A stretch of 64,000 nt of DNA from Tessaracoccus oleiagri (lineage in GTDB: Bacteria; Actinomycetota; Actinomycetes; Propionibacteriales; Propionibacteriaceae), in contig NZ_FNGP01000003.1 in assembly GCF_900103275.1 (NCBI RefSeq), forward strand, positions 124,001-188,000, read 5' to 3'. The translations under genes were made by a program, and so were the position numbers. The notes below the pieces were generated by a model. The model was not told the DNA's origin. It was given only the letters and a program-made list of their open reading frames with translations, and did no database searches. Numbering within the stretch: position 1 is the stretch's first letter; the number at the start of each line of letters is the position of its first letter. This document shows, piece by piece, positions 8,959 through 19,378 of the stretch.

Positions 8959-11357
8959 GCGTCGACGCCAAGACCGCCAGCGAGGTTGAGAAGAAGCCGG
9001 ACCTGGTCACCCTCACCATCGACGGCACCCAGGTCAGCGTCCCGAAGGGCACCTTGATCATCCGGGCCGCCGAGATGGTCGGCACCCACGTGCCGCGCTT
9101 CTGCGACCACCCGCTGCTGGACCCGGTCGGCGCCTGCCGCCAGTGCCTCGTCGACATCCCCGACGCCGGCAACGGCCGCGGGTTCCCGAAGCCCCAGGCG
9201 TCGTGCACGATGCCGGTCGCCGAGGGGATGGTCGTCAAGACCCAGGTGACCTCGCCCGTCGCGGACAAGGCCCAGAAGGGCCAGATGGAGTTCCTCCTCA
9301 TCAACCACCCGCTCGACTGCCCGATCTGCGACAAGGGCGGCGAGTGCCCCCTGCAGAACCAGGCGCTCAGCCACGGCTACGAGGAGACCCGCTACAACCT
9401 GCCCAAGCGGACCTACCCGAAGCCGATCAACGTCTCGGCGCAGATCCTGCTGGACCGCGAGCGCTGCATCCTCTGCGCCCGCTGCACCCGGTTCTCCGAC
9501 CAGATCTCCGGTGACCCGTTCATCGCGCTCGTCGAGCGCGGGGCGCTGCAGCAGGTCGGCTTCTACGAGGACCAGCCGTACGACTCCTACTTCTCCGGCA
9601 ACGTCGTCCAGATCTGCCCGGTGGGCGCCCTCACGTCGGCCGCGTACCGCTTCCAGGCCCGCCCGTTCGACCTCGTGTCGACGACGACCACCTGCGAGCA
9701 CTGCGCCGCCGGCTGCGAGCTCCGCACCGACCACCGCCACCACCAGGTCAAGCGCCGGCTGGCCGGCAACAACCCGCTGGTCAACGAGGAGTGGAACTGC
9801 GACAAGGGCCGCTTCGGCTTCATGTACGCACGCAACGACCGGCTCAAGCACCCGCTCGTGCGCGAGAACGGCGTGCTGCGCCCGGCGTCGTGGCCCGAGG
9901 CGATCGACGCCGCGGTGGAGGGCCTGAAGCGCGCGGGCTCCGCCGTCGGCGTCCAGACCGGCGGCCGCCTGACCGTCGAGAACGCCTACGGCTACTCCCG
10001 CTTCGCCCGCGCCGTGCTCGGCACGAACAGCATCGACTTCCGCTCCCGCCCGCAGTCGGCGGAGGAGGCCGAGTTCCTGGCCGCCCGGGTCGCCGGACGG
10101 TCGCTGCCGCAGAACGTGACCTACACCGACCTCGAGCGGGCCAAGCACGTCGTGCTGGTCGCGTTCGAGCCCGAGGACGAGTCGCCGATCGTGTTCCTGC
10201 GCCTGCGCAAGGCCAACCGCGACAAGGGCCTCAAGGTCACGACGATCGCCCCGTTCGCCTCCCGCGGCTCGCAGAAGCTCGACGCGACCCTGATCCCGGC
10301 CGCCCCGGGCGACGAGATCGCCGCACTCGACCGCGTCGAGGGCCTCGACGGCAGCACCATCATCCTCGTCGGTGAGCGTGCCGGCACCCTGCCCGGCGTG
10401 CTCTCCGCCGTCGCCGCCAAGGCCGACGCCACCGGCGCCCGTCTCGCGTGGATCCCCCGCCGGGCCGGCGACGTCGGCGCCCTCGACGCAGGCTGCCTCC
10501 CCGGCGTCCTGCCCGGCGGACGCCTGGTCTCCGACGCCACCGGCCGCGTGGACGTGGCCGCCGCGTGGGGTGTCGAGCAGCTCCCGAGCGAGCCCGGCCT
10601 CAGCGCCGACGAGCAGTTCGCCGCACTGGCCTCCGGTGCACTCAAGGCGGTCGTCCTCGCGGGCGTGGAGCTCGCCGACCTCGCCGATCCCGACGCTGCG
10701 CGCGCCGGGCTCGAGGCGGCGGACTTCGTCGTCAGCATCGAGCAGCGTCCCTCCGAGGTCACCGAACGGGCGAACGTCGTGTTCCCCGCAGCGCTGATCG
10801 AGGAGCAGGCCGGCCACTTCCGCAACTGGGAGGGCCGCGACCTCGACGTCGCGCTCGTCACTGCGGCTCCCGGCAGCCCGATGACCGACCTCCGGATCCT
10901 CGCCGCGCTGTCCGACGCGCTCGGCTCCGACCTCGGCTTCCGCACCCCGGCGGCCGCGTGGGCCAGCTTCAGCGAGCTCCTCGACTGGGAGGGGGACCGC
11001 CAGGCCGCCCCGCAGGTCAGCGCGGGGGAGCGGCCCGAGGGCCTCGTCCTCGCCGGTTGGCGCGAGCTGCTCGACGCGTCGCGCGGCAACGACCACGAGG
11101 TGGCGCTCCGCGACACCGCACGCGACGCCGTCGCCCGCGTCTCGCCGGCCACCGCCGAGCAGCTGGGCCTGTCGGACGTCGTGCGCGTCAGCGCCGATGG
11201 TCGCGAGCAGGTCCTGCCGCTACTCGTCACCCCGGAGATGGTCGACAACGTCGTCTGGGTGCCGATGAACTCCGGTCTGGGGGACCGACTGTCGGTCCTG
11301 CCGGGCAGTGCGGTGACGGTGTCCGCCGTCACCTTCGAAGAGGGAGCAATGGCATGA
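8955..11357 (+). CDS. nuoG: NADH-quinone oxidoreductase subunit G
   Basis: The 75-kDa iron-sulfur subunit (800 residues). The N-terminal ferredoxin-like domain has the [2Fe-2S] motif around HVPRFCDHPLLDPVGACRQC. It is followed by CPICDKGGECPLQNQ and two further [4Fe-4S] motifs (RCILCARCTRF and, later, CEHCAAGCELR). The C-terminal half is the molybdopterin-oxidoreductase-like domain, which is degenerate in this family and binds no cofactor. ATGA overlaps are present at both ends. Confidence 0.95.
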   Translation: MSVDAKTASEVEKKPDLVTLTIDGTQVSVPKGTLIIRAAEMVGTHVPRFCDHPLLDPVGACRQCLVDIPDAGNGRGFPKPQASCTMPVAEGMVVKTQVTSPVADKAQKGQMEFLLINHPLDCPICDKGGECPLQNQALSHGYEETRYNLPKRTYPKPINVSAQILLDRERCILCARCTRFSDQISGDPFIALVERGALQQVGFYEDQPYDSYFSGNVVQICPVGALTSAAYRFQARPFDLVSTTTTCEHCAAGCELRTDHRHHQVKRRLAGNNPLVNEEWNCDKGRFGFMYARNDRLKHPLVRENGVLRPASWPEAIDAAVEGLKRAGSAVGVQTGGRLTVENAYGYSRFARAVLGTNSIDFRSRPQSAEEAEFLAARVAGRSLPQNVTYTDLERAKHVVLVAFEPEDESPIVFLRLRKANRDKGLKVTTIAPFASRGSQKLDATLIPAAPGDEIAALDRVEGLDGSTIILVGERAGTLPGVLSAVAAKADATGARLAWIPRRAGDVGALDAGCLPGVLPGGRLVSDATGRVDVAAAWGVEQLPSEPGLSADEQFAALASGALKAVVLAGVELADLADPDAARAGLEAADFVVSIEQRPSEVTERANVVFPAALIEEQAGHFRNWEGRDLDVALVTAAPGSPMTDLRILAALSDALGSDLGFRTPAAAWASFSELLDWEGDRQAAPQVSAGERPEGLVLAGWRELLDASRGNDHEVALRDTARDAVARVSPATAEQLGLSDVVRVSADGREQVLPLLVTPEMVDNVVWVPMNSGLGDRLSVLPGSAVTVSAVTFEEGAMA

Positions 11358-12709
11358 ACCCCATTTTCTTCGCCGACCCGTGGTGGCTCGTCCTGATCAA
11401 GGTGCTGGGCCTGTTCGTCCTGCTTCTGGTGTGGACGATCTTCAACGTCTGGTACGAGCGTCGTCTCCTCGGCAAGATGCAGAACCGCATCGGCCCCGTC
11501 ATGAACGGCCCCCTCGGCCTCGGGCAGGCGCTCGGTGACGGTGCGAAGCTCATCTTCAAGGAGGACTACCGGCCGGCGAACACCGACGGGCTGATCTTCA
11601 ACCTGGCCCCGATCCTCTCCGGCTTCGCGGCCTTCACCGCCTGGTCGGTCATCCCGTTCGCGGGCGAGGTCACGATGTTCGGCGTCGAGACGCGGCTGCA
11701 GCTGACGGACCTGCCCATGGCGGCCCTCTTCGTGCTGGCCATCGCCTCGATCGGCATCTACGGCATCGTCCTCGCCGGCTGGGCGGGATCCAACTCCTAC
11801 TCGTTCCTCGGCGGCATCCGCTCCACGGCGCAGATGATCTCCTACGAGCTCGCGATGGGCCTCGCCATCGTCGGTGTGCTCATGCGCGCCGGCAGCATGT
11901 CGACCCACCAGATCGTCGAGGCCCAGAACCAGCCGATCCCGTTCGCCAACCCGTTCACGGGCGAGCTGTTCATGAACGGCGACCACGGGATCACCGGCTG
12001 GTACTTCTTCCTGCTGTTCCCCTGCTTCGTGATCTACGTGATCGCGATGGTGGGCGAGACCAACCGTGCGCCGTTCGACCTCCCCGAGGCCGAGTCCGAG
12101 CTGGTCTCCGGCTTCATGACCGACTACTCCGGCTTCCGGTACGCGATGTTCTTCCTCGCCGAGTACATCAACATGCTCACGGTCTCCGCCGTGTGCGTGA
12201 CGCTGTTCCTCGGCGGCTACCTGATGCCGTGGCCGCTCAACCTCATCCCGGGGCTGGACAACCCGTGGCTCGGCTTCCTGGTCTTCCTGATCAAGGTCCA
12301 GCTCGTGTTCTCGCTGTTCATGTGGCTCCGCGGCGCCACCTGGCGCTTCCGCTACGACCACTTCATGGACCTCGGCTGGAAGTACCTCATCGAGATCGCG
12401 CTGGTCTACCTGATCGCGGTGATGATCTACCCGGAGGGTTCCGCCTTCTTCGGCGTGCTCACCGCGATCGTCGTCTACTTCCTCTACGCCTCGAAGCGCC
12501 GTAAGGACCTCGAGGCGCGGGTGGAGTACACGGAGGAGGTCACCACCGACCGGGCCGAGCTCGAGACGTTCGACCCGTACGCTGGCGGTTACCCGGTGCC
12601 GCCCCGCAAGGGCCAGGTGCTGCCCGAGCTCGCGGGTGTGGTCACGAGCCGACGCACCGACGACGGCACCGTCGAGGAGACGGACACTACCGAGGGAAGG
12701 GACGCCTGA
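11354..12709 (+). CDS. nuoH: NADH-quinone oxidoreductase subunit H
   Basis: Membrane subunit at the junction of the two arms, forming part of the quinone channel (451 residues, about eight helices). The start is the ATG overlapping the nuoG stop; the open frame upstream of it is a shadow of nuoG. Family blocks include [38 protein letters not shown] and the [14 protein letters not shown] loop. The C-terminal 65 residues form a charged hydrophilic tail. Confidence 0.95.
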   Translation: MNPIFFADPWWLVLIKVLGLFVLLLVWTIFNVWYERRLLGKMQNRIGPVMNGPLGLGQALGDGAKLIFKEDYRPANTDGLIFNLAPILSGFAAFTAWSVIPFAGEVTMFGVETRLQLTDLPMAALFVLAIASIGIYGIVLAGWAGSNSYSFLGGIRSTAQMISYELAMGLAIVGVLMRAGSMSTHQIVEAQNQPIPFANPFTGELFMNGDHGITGWYFFLLFPCFVIYVIAMVGETNRAPFDLPEAESELVSGFMTDYSGFRYAMFFLAEYINMLTVSAVCVTLFLGGYLMPWPLNLIPGLDNPWLGFLVFLIKVQLVFSLFMWLRGATWRFRYDHFMDLGWKYLIEIALVYLIAVMIYPEGSAFFGVLTAIVVYFLYASKRRKDLEARVEYTEEVTTDRAELETFDPYAGGYPVPPRKGQVLPELAGVVTSRRTDDGTVEETDTTEGRDA

Positions 12710-13263
12710 TGGGGTTCATGGAAGAGTGGGCCGGCTTCGGCATCACGTTCAAGACGATTTTCCGCAAGACCTTCACGCAGAACTATCCCCACAAGGACTC
12801 CGAGAAGGTCATGATGCCCCGCTTCCACGGGCGTCACCAGCTCAACCGCTGGCCCGACGGCCTCGAGAAGTGCGTCGGCTGTGAGCTGTGCGCGTGGGCC
12901 TGCCCCGCGGACGCCATCTACGTCGAGGGCGCGGACAACACCGAGGACGCCCGGTACTCGCCGGGCGAGCGCTTCGGGCACGTCTACCAGATCAACTACC
13001 TGCGCTGCATCTTCTGCGGCCTCTGCATCGAGGCGTGCCCCACCCGCGCGCTCACGATGACGAACGAGTGGAAGCTGGCGGACTCGTCGCGCGAGAGCCT
13101 CATCTACGAGAAGCAGGACCTCCTGGCACCGCTGCTGCCGGGCATGGAGCAGCCCCCGCACCCGCGGCGGCTCGGTGACGACGAGGACGACTACTACGCC
13201 GGCCTCCCCGCCACCGGTCAGCTGGACACGCGCAGCGCTACGCAGGCAGGAGCAGCCGAATGA
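12709..13263 (+). CDS. nuoI: NADH-quinone oxidoreductase subunit I
   Basis: Ferredoxin-like subunit (184 residues) binding clusters N6a and N6b. The two four-cysteine motifs are C55/C58/C61/C65 ([12 protein letters not shown]) and C100/C103/C106/C110 ([12 protein letters not shown]). The N-terminal 50 residues hold the amphipathic segment that packs on NuoH. It starts within the nuoH stop (TGATG). A shorter NuoI-like protein lies at 41836. Confidence 0.95.
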   Translation: MGFMEEWAGFGITFKTIFRKTFTQNYPHKDSEKVMMPRFHGRHQLNRWPDGLEKCVGCELCAWACPADAIYVEGADNTEDARYSPGERFGHVYQINYLRCIFCGLCIEACPTRALTMTNEWKLADSSRESLIYEKQDLLAPLLPGMEQPPHPRRLGDDEDDYYAGLPATGQLDTRSATQAGAAE

Positions 13264-14072
13264 TGTCGCTGGTTCCCCTGGTGACCGCCGGGGACGTCGC
13301 GTTCTGGATCACCGCACCACTCATGGCGCTGCTGGCGCTCGGGTTCCTGGTGTCGCGCAAGCCGGTGCACTCGATGGTGTACATGGCCGGCGTGATGATC
13401 GGGCTCGCGGTGCTCTACGCTGCGCAGGACGCCCCGTTCCTGTTCGTGGTGCAGATCATCGTCTACACCGGCGCGATCCTGATGCTGTTCCTCTTCGTCG
13501 TGATGCTGATCGGCGTCGACGTGCGTGACTCGGTCGTCGAGACGATCAAGGGCCACCGCGTCACCGCCATCCTCGTCTCGCTCGGGTTCGGCATCCTCCT
13601 GATCATGGGCGTCGGCCAGGCGGCCGTCTTCGGTGGCCCCGCCGGCCTGGAGATGGCCAACGCGGGCGGCAACATCGAGGGCCTCGCCAAGTTGGTGTTC
13701 GAGGACTACTTCCTGCTCTTCGAGATCACCGCGGCGCTGCTGATCATCGCCCCGATGGGTGCCATCGTGCTGACGCACGGCGACGAGCTGAAGCGCCGCG
13801 TCTCGCAGTGGGGTTCCGCCCAGGAACGTGCCCGCGCCTACGCCGAGAAGGGCCAGCACCCCGGGCCCCGCTCCAACTCGGGCGTGTTCGCCACCGCCAA
13901 CTCCATCGCGGTGCCGGCGCTCCTCCCGGACGGTTCCGTCGCCGAGGATTCGCTGTCCCAGGCCCTGCTCGACCGCGGCATCGCCGTCGACGTGGACCGG
14001 CTGCGCCGTCCCACCGACGCCAACTACGCCCAGATCGACCAGACGCACGCAGAGATCCAAGGAGAGAAATGA
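13260..14072 (+). CDS. nuoJ: NADH-quinone oxidoreductase subunit J
   Basis: Membrane-arm subunit with five transmembrane helices in the first 170 residues. It includes the [23 protein letters not shown] helix that contains the family's pi-bulge. Typical NuoJ is about 180-200 residues; this one is 270 because of a hydrophilic C-terminal tail, as in other Actinobacteria. ATGA overlaps with nuoI and nuoK indicate translational coupling. Confidence 0.93.
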   Translation: MMSLVPLVTAGDVAFWITAPLMALLALGFLVSRKPVHSMVYMAGVMIGLAVLYAAQDAPFLFVVQIIVYTGAILMLFLFVVMLIGVDVRDSVVETIKGHRVTAILVSLGFGILLIMGVGQAAVFGGPAGLEMANAGGNIEGLAKLVFEDYFLLFEITAALLIIAPMGAIVLTHGDELKRRVSQWGSAQERARAYAEKGQHPGPRSNSGVFATANSIAVPALLPDGSVAEDSLSQALLDRGIAVDVDRLRRPTDANYAQIDQTHAEIQGEK

Positions 14073-14368
14073 CCACCGCCTCGCTGCTCGTCCTCTCCGC
14101 GTTCCTCTTCACCGTCGGCGTCGCCGGCTTCCTGCTGCGCAGGAACGCCCTCATCGCGTTCCTCTCCATCGAGCTGATGCTCAACGCCACGAACCTCGCG
14201 TTCGTCGCGTTCGCACGCCAGCACGGCAACCTCGAGGGGCAGATGGCTGCCTTCTTCGTCATGGTCGTCGCCGCCGCTGAAGTCGTGGTGGGCCTCGCCA
14301 TCATCGTCGCCGTCTACCGTGCGCGTCGTTCGGCCTCGGTCGACGACGCGAACCTGATGAAGTTCTAA
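14069..14368 (+). CDS. nuoK: NADH-quinone oxidoreductase subunit K
   Basis: Small antiporter-related subunit (99 residues, three helices). The start is the ATG overlapping the nuoJ stop. The sequence [19 protein letters not shown] and the later [17 protein letters not shown] hold the two conserved membrane glutamates of the proton path. It is followed by a 14-base gap before nuoL. Confidence 0.95.
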   Translation: MTTASLLVLSAFLFTVGVAGFLLRRNALIAFLSIELMLNATNLAFVAFARQHGNLEGQMAAFFVMVVAAAEVVVGLAIIVAVYRARRSASVDDANLMKF

Positions 14369-14382
14369 GGGGACAACAGAAA

Positions 14383-16287
14383 GTGATTCTTCTCGAAACC
14401 TTCCAGGCGGTCCCCGCCACAGGTCTCTTCTCACTGGCCTGGCTGCTCATCGCCATCCCGCTCGCGACGTCGTTCCTCCTCCTGCTGCTGGGGCGCGTTT
14501 CCGACAGCTGGGGCCACTGGCTCGCCACCCTTGCGCCGATCGCCTCGTTCGCCATCGGGCTGCTGCTGTTCCTGCAGATGCTGGGTGCCGACGAGGGCTC
14601 CCGCGCCGTGACGGTCCACCTCTACGACTGGATCTCCACCGGCTCCTGGAACGTGAGCGTCGGCCTGCTGATCGACCAGCTCTCGATCCTGTTCGTGCTG
14701 CTGATCACCGGCGTCGGCTCGCTGATCCACGTGTACTCGATCGGCTACATGGCGCACGACGACCGTCGCCGCCGCTTCTTCGCGTACCTGAACCTCTTCA
14801 TCGCCGCGATGCTGACGCTGGTGCTCGCCGACAGCTACCTGATCCTGTTCGTCGGCTGGGAGGGCGTCGGTCTGGCGTCGTACCTGCTGATCTCCTTCTG
14901 GGCGCACCGCGACTCCGCGTCCGCGGCCGGCAACAAGGCGTTCATCGTCAACCGCGTCGGCGACCTGGGCCTGGCGATGGCGATGTTCACGATGTTCTCG
15001 CTGATCGGCTCGGTGTCCTTCGTCGACGTCAACGCCGCGGCGGGGGAGATGGGCGGCTGGGCCACGCTGATCGGCTTCCTGCTGCTGCTGGCCGCCTGCG
15101 GCAAGTCGGCCCAGGTGCCGCTCCAGTCCTGGCTCCTCGACGCCATGGAGGGCCCGACCCCGGTGTCGGCGCTCATCCACGCCGCGACGATGGTCACCGC
15201 CGGTGTCTACCTGGTGATCCGCTCCAACGTCATCTACGCGCAGACGCCGGAGGCCACGTTGGCCGTCGCGATCGTCGGCACGGTGACGCTGCTCGCCGGC
15301 GCCTGGATCGGTTCGAGCAAGGACGACATCAAGAAGGTCCTCGCGGGCTCGACGATGTCGCAGATCGGCTACATGATGCTGGCCGCGGGCCTCGGCCCGA
15401 TCGGCGCCGCGTTCGCGATCTTCCACCTGCTCACGCACGGTTTCTTCAAGGCCAACATGTTCCTCGGCGCCGGTTCCGTCATGCACGGGATGAACGATGA
15501 CGTGAACATGCGCAACTTCGGCGGCCTCGCCAAGGCGATGAAGATCACGTTCCTGACCTTCGCCGCCGGCTACCTGGCCATCATCGGGTTCCCGTTCACG
15601 GCGGGCTTCTACTCGAAGGACCACATCATCGAGGCCGCGTTCGAGTCGAACATCATCCTCGGCACCCTGGCTTTGCTGGGCGCCGGCGTGACGGCGTTCT
15701 ACATGACGCGCCTGATGATGATGACGTTCTTCGGCCAGAAGCGCTGGGAGCCGGACGTGCACCCGCACGAGTCGCCCGCCGTCATGACGGTGCCGCTCAT
15801 CATCCTCGCGATCCTCTCGCTGTTCGCCGGCCTGTTCCTCAACGGCTGGATCCAGGACTGGCTCGCCGTCCCCACCGGCCACGAGGTCCACAACACCGGC
15901 CTGCTCCACATCACGCCGATCGGCTGGCTCACCATGGCCGTCGTCGCCGTGGGAGTGTTCATCGGCTGGTACATGTTCAAGGACGACATCCCGAAGACCG
16001 TCCCGCAGACGAAGAACGTGTTCGCGCACGCGGGCCGCAACGACCTCTACGGTGACGCGTTCAACGAGCACGCCATCATCCGCCCGACGAAGGAACTCGC
16101 CGCCGGCCTCGCCTGGTTCGACCGCACCGCGGCCGACGGCGTGCCGGAGGGCGGCGCGACGGTGGCGGCCGGGCTCGGTGGGCTGTTGCGAAGGACCCAG
16201 AACGGTTACTCGCGCACGTACGGCCTGACGTTGGTCCTCGGCGTCATCGGCGTCGCACTCGTCGTCGCGCTCGGACAGCTGGGCTAA
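14383..16287 (+). CDS. nuoL: NADH-quinone oxidoreductase subunit L
   Basis: Distal proton-pumping antiporter-like subunit (634 residues, about 16 helices including the C-terminal lateral helix region). The signature FVGWEGVGLASYLLISFW contains the essential glutamate. Further family blocks are AAGNKAFIVNRVGD, LLDAMEGPTPVSALIHAATMV and LLTHGFFKANMFLGAG. A GTG start follows an AAGGGGA motif about 9 bases upstream. The stop is 14 bases before nuoM. Confidence 0.96.
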   Translation: MILLETFQAVPATGLFSLAWLLIAIPLATSFLLLLLGRVSDSWGHWLATLAPIASFAIGLLLFLQMLGADEGSRAVTVHLYDWISTGSWNVSVGLLIDQLSILFVLLITGVGSLIHVYSIGYMAHDDRRRRFFAYLNLFIAAMLTLVLADSYLILFVGWEGVGLASYLLISFWAHRDSASAAGNKAFIVNRVGDLGLAMAMFTMFSLIGSVSFVDVNAAAGEMGGWATLIGFLLLLAACGKSAQVPLQSWLLDAMEGPTPVSALIHAATMVTAGVYLVIRSNVIYAQTPEATLAVAIVGTVTLLAGAWIGSSKDDIKKVLAGSTMSQIGYMMLAAGLGPIGAAFAIFHLLTHGFFKANMFLGAGSVMHGMNDDVNMRNFGGLAKAMKITFLTFAAGYLAIIGFPFTAGFYSKDHIIEAAFESNIILGTLALLGAGVTAFYMTRLMMMTFFGQKRWEPDVHPHESPAVMTVPLIILAILSLFAGLFLNGWIQDWLAVPTGHEVHNTGLLHITPIGWLTMAVVAVGVFIGWYMFKDDIPKTVPQTKNVFAHAGRNDLYGDAFNEHAIIRPTKELAAGLAWFDRTAADGVPEGGATVAAGLGGLLRRTQNGYSRTYGLTLVLGVIGVALVVALGQLG

Positions 16288-16301
16288 GGAGATTTGAAGA
16301 G

Positions 16302-17807
16302 ATGCTGTTGACTGTTCTCGCCCTGCTGCCCATCGTCGGGGCCCTGGTCGTCGTCCTCCTCAAGGGGGAGATCGCCAAGCTCGTCGGCATGGGCGTCGCG
16401 CTCAGCACCCTGGTGCTCGGCGTCGTCGCGGTGGCCCTGACCATCAGCGGACAGGCGCTCAGCGTGTCCGTCCCGTGGATCCGGCCCATCGGCGCCTACT
16501 ACGCGCTCGACATGACCACCATGGACGCCGTCCTCGTGCTGCTGACCGTCATCCTGGTGCCGGTCGTCATGCTGGCCGAGTGGCGCGTCGGTGAATCCGT
16601 CACCGCCCGCGGCACCACCGGTGGGTTCTTCTCGCTCGCGCTGCTGATGCAGGGTCTGGCGCTGTTCGTGTTCCTCGCCGGCGACCTGCTGCTGTTCTAC
16701 CTCGCGTTCGAGGCCACGCTGATCCCGGTCTACTTCCTGATCGGCCGCTACGGCGGCGACGGACGCTCCCGGGCGGCGATGAAGTTCCTGCTCTACTCGC
16801 TCGCCGGTGGCCTCGTGCTGCTGGTCGGCGTCGTCGGCCTCTACGCCGTCGCGGCGGGGGAGGGGCAGGCCAGCCTGCTGATCGGCGACCTCGGCGCCCT
16901 CGACCTGAACAACACGACGGGGCACCTGCTGTTCCTCGCGGTGTTCTTCGCGTTCGCGGTCAAGGCGCCGCTCGTCGGCCTCCACACCTGGCTGCCCGAC
17001 ACCGCGCAGGCCGCCACCCCCGGTACCTCCACGCTGCTCGTCGGCATCCTCGACAAGATCGGCACCTTCGGCATCATCAAGATCTGCCTGGTGATCTTCC
17101 CCGAGTCGATGCAGTGGGCGGCGCCCGTGGTGCTCGTCTGGGCCGTGGTCTCCATGATCTACGGCGCCCTGATGGCGTTCCAGTCCACCAACCTGCTGCG
17201 CCTGGTCAGCTACACGTCGATCAGCCACTTCGGCTTCATGGTGTTCGGCATCTTCGCCCTCACCACGCAGTCGCTGACCGGCTCGATCTTCTACATGCTC
17301 AACCACGGGTTCTCCACCGCGGCGCTGTTCCTGATGGTCGGCTTCCTCGTCGCCCGCCGCGGGAGCGCGGACATCCACGCGTTCGGCGGCGTCCAGCGCG
17401 TCGCCCCGGTACTCGCAGGGTTCCTGCTGATCTCCGGCCTGTCGGCGCTGTCGCTGCCCGGCATGGCGACGTTCGTGTCCGAGTTCCTGGTCATGGCCGG
17501 TTCGTGGCAGCGCTACCCGGTGCACACCGCCGTCATCACGCTCGGCATGGTGCTGGCCGCGGTGTACGTGCTGCGCATGTACAAGATCACGATGACCGGG
17601 CCCGTCACCGAACAGGTGAGCACCCACGTGAACAGGGACCTCTCCCTGCGCGAGAAGGCCGCGGTCTTCCCGCTCCTCGTCCTCCTGCTGGTGCTCGGCT
17701 TCGTGCCGAAGCCCGCGCTGGAGTTCATTGACGAATCCTCGACGGGCTTCCTCTCGGTCGCCGGCGTCCAGGATCCCACCCCGCAGCTGAAGGAAGGCGG
17801 ACGATGA
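16302..17807 (+). CDS. nuoM: NADH-quinone oxidoreductase subunit M
   Basis: Middle antiporter-like proton pump subunit (501 residues, about 14 helices). Family motifs are LAFEATLIPVYFLIGRYGG, which carries the conserved glutamate, FAVKAPLVGLHTWLPDTAQAA with the lysine and LHTWLPDAH-type block, and VSYTSISHFGFM. The ATG follows AAGGAG. The stop overlaps the nuoN start as ATGA. Confidence 0.96.
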   Translation: MLLTVLALLPIVGALVVVLLKGEIAKLVGMGVALSTLVLGVVAVALTISGQALSVSVPWIRPIGAYYALDMTTMDAVLVLLTVILVPVVMLAEWRVGESVTARGTTGGFFSLALLMQGLALFVFLAGDLLLFYLAFEATLIPVYFLIGRYGGDGRSRAAMKFLLYSLAGGLVLLVGVVGLYAVAAGEGQASLLIGDLGALDLNNTTGHLLFLAVFFAFAVKAPLVGLHTWLPDTAQAATPGTSTLLVGILDKIGTFGIIKICLVIFPESMQWAAPVVLVWAVVSMIYGALMAFQSTNLLRLVSYTSISHFGFMVFGIFALTTQSLTGSIFYMLNHGFSTAALFLMVGFLVARRGSADIHAFGGVQRVAPVLAGFLLISGLSALSLPGMATFVSEFLVMAGSWQRYPVHTAVITLGMVLAAVYVLRMYKITMTGPVTEQVSTHVNRDLSLREKAAVFPLLVLLLVLGFVPKPALEFIDESSTGFLSVAGVQDPTPQLKEGGR

Positions 17808-19378
17808 TCAACGTCTTGGAGATCCAGGCACCCACCGTCGAGTGGATGCCGCTGCTCCCGCTGCTGCTCGTCTTCGGCGGTGCCGTCGTGGGCGTGCTGT
17901 TCGAGGCCTTCGCGCCGCGCAGCACCCGCTACGTGCTGCAGACGGGGCTGTCGATCCTCGTGCTCCTGGGCGCAGGCGCGGCGGTGCTGTTCCAGATGGC
18001 GGATCTCGAGCCGCAGACGATCGCCATGGGCCTCCTGTCGCACGACGGCCCGACCCTGATCTTCTGGAGCCTGCTGATCCTCTTCTCGCTCGGCGGCGTG
18101 GCGCTCTTCGCGGAGCGTGGCGTCGGTGACGGGCAGTCGGCCTTCGCGTCGTCGGCCTCCGCCGTCCCCGGCTCGCCGCTCGAGCGCGAGGCCGTGCGCC
18201 TGCGCCGCGAGCACACCGAGGTCTTCCCGCTGCTGCTGTTCTCGCTGCTGGGCATGATGCTGTTCGCGTCGGCCAACGACCTCATCACGCTCTTCGTCGC
18301 GCTCGAGGTCATGTCGCTGCCGCTGTACCTGCTGTCGGCCATGGCGCGCCGCCGTCGCCTCCTCTCGCAGGAGGCCGGCCTCAAGTACTTCCTGCTCGGC
18401 TCGCTGGCCAGCGGCTTCTTCCTGTACGGCATCGCGATGCTCTACGGCTACTCGGGCGGCCTCACGCTGACCGACGTGGCCGCGGCGATCGACGCCGGGG
18501 CGGACAACTACTGGCTCCTGCTGCTCGGCCTCGTGCTGCTGGCCGTGGGCCTGCTGTTCAAGATGGGCGCCGTGCCGTTCCACTCGTGGGTTCCGGACGT
18601 CTACATGGGCGCACCCACCCCGGTGACGGGCTTCATGGCCATCGCCACGAAGACCGCTGCGATCGCCGCGCTGATGCGCGTGTTCTACGTGGGCCTCGGC
18701 GGCGCGTCGTGGGACTGGCAGCCGCTGTTGGCGGTGATCGCGATCGTCAGCATGATCCTCGGCGCGGTCGTCGGCCTGTCGCAGAACGACCTGAAGCGAC
18801 TGTTGGCGTACTCGGCGATCACGCACGCGGGCTTCCTGCTCGTCGGCATCGTCGGCGCCGTGGAGCCGGGCGAGGGCGTCACCGTCTCGTCGGTCGGAGC
18901 GGTCGCGTTCTACCTGCTCACCTACGGTGTCGCGACCCTGGGCGCCTTCGGCCTCCTGCTGACGGTGCGCCGCTCGGGCGGCGAGGCCAACGGCATCGTC
19001 GCGTGGCGCGGTCTGGGCAAGACCAACCCGGTCGTGGCCGCCGTCATGACGCTCTTCTTCCTGAGCTTCGCGGGCATCCCGCTCACCGCCGGCTTCGTCG
19101 GCAAGCTGGCCGTCTTCAGCTCGGCCTTCCAGGGCGGGTTCGGCTGGCTGGTCCTGGTGGCGGTGATCCTGTCGGTCGTGGCGGCGTTCTTCTACCTGAA
19201 GATCGTCGTGGCGATGTGGTTCCAGGACGCCGAGGACGACTCCGACACCGTCGTGGTCACGCCTTCGCTGTGGACGTGGACCGTGGTGCTGGTCGGCGTG
19301 CTCGCCACCATCGTCCTCGGCCTCCTCCCGGGTGGCATGATCGAGCTCATGAACAACTTCTCGGAGTTCATCCGGTAA
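17804..19378 (+). CDS. nuoN: NADH-quinone oxidoreductase subunit N
   Basis: Third antiporter-like proton pump subunit (524 residues). FVALEVMSLPLYLLSAMARR holds the essential glutamate. FKMGAVPFHSWVPDVYMGAPTPVTGFMA and LLAYSAITHAGFLLVG are diagnostic. An insertion rich in S, R and E (about residues 105-140) precedes the glutamate helix, as in other actinobacterial NuoN. Its TAA stop shares one base with the ATG of the polyprenyl synthase gene, tying lipid-tail synthesis to the complex I message. Confidence 0.95.
   Translation: MINVLEIQAPTVEWMPLLPLLLVFGGAVVGVLFEAFAPRSTRYVLQTGLSILVLLGAGAAVLFQMADLEPQTIAMGLLSHDGPTLIFWSLLILFSLGGVALFAERGVGDGQSAFASSASAVPGSPLEREAVRLRREHTEVFPLLLFSLLGMMLFASANDLITLFVALEVMSLPLYLLSAMARRRRLLSQEAGLKYFLLGSLASGFFLYGIAMLYGYSGGLTLTDVAAAIDAGADNYWLLLLGLVLLAVGLLFKMGAVPFHSWVPDVYMGAPTPVTGFMAIATKTAAIAALMRVFYVGLGGASWDWQPLLAVIAIVSMILGAVVGLSQNDLKRLLAYSAITHAGFLLVGIVGAVEPGEGVTVSSVGAVAFYLLTYGVATLGAFGLLLTVRRSGGEANGIVAWRGLGKTNPVVAAVMTLFFLSFAGIPLTAGFVGKLAVFSSAFQGGFGWLVLVAVILSVVAAFFYLKIVVAMWFQDAEDDSDTVVVTPSLWTWTVVLVGVLATIVLGLLPGGMIELMNNFSEFIR

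Noticed and set aside
14431-16071. A 546-codon antisense frame within nuoL, and similar frames opposite nuoG, nuoM and nuoN
   Set aside because: Shadow frames of well-supported complex I genes. They have no ribosome binding site and no protein-like composition.
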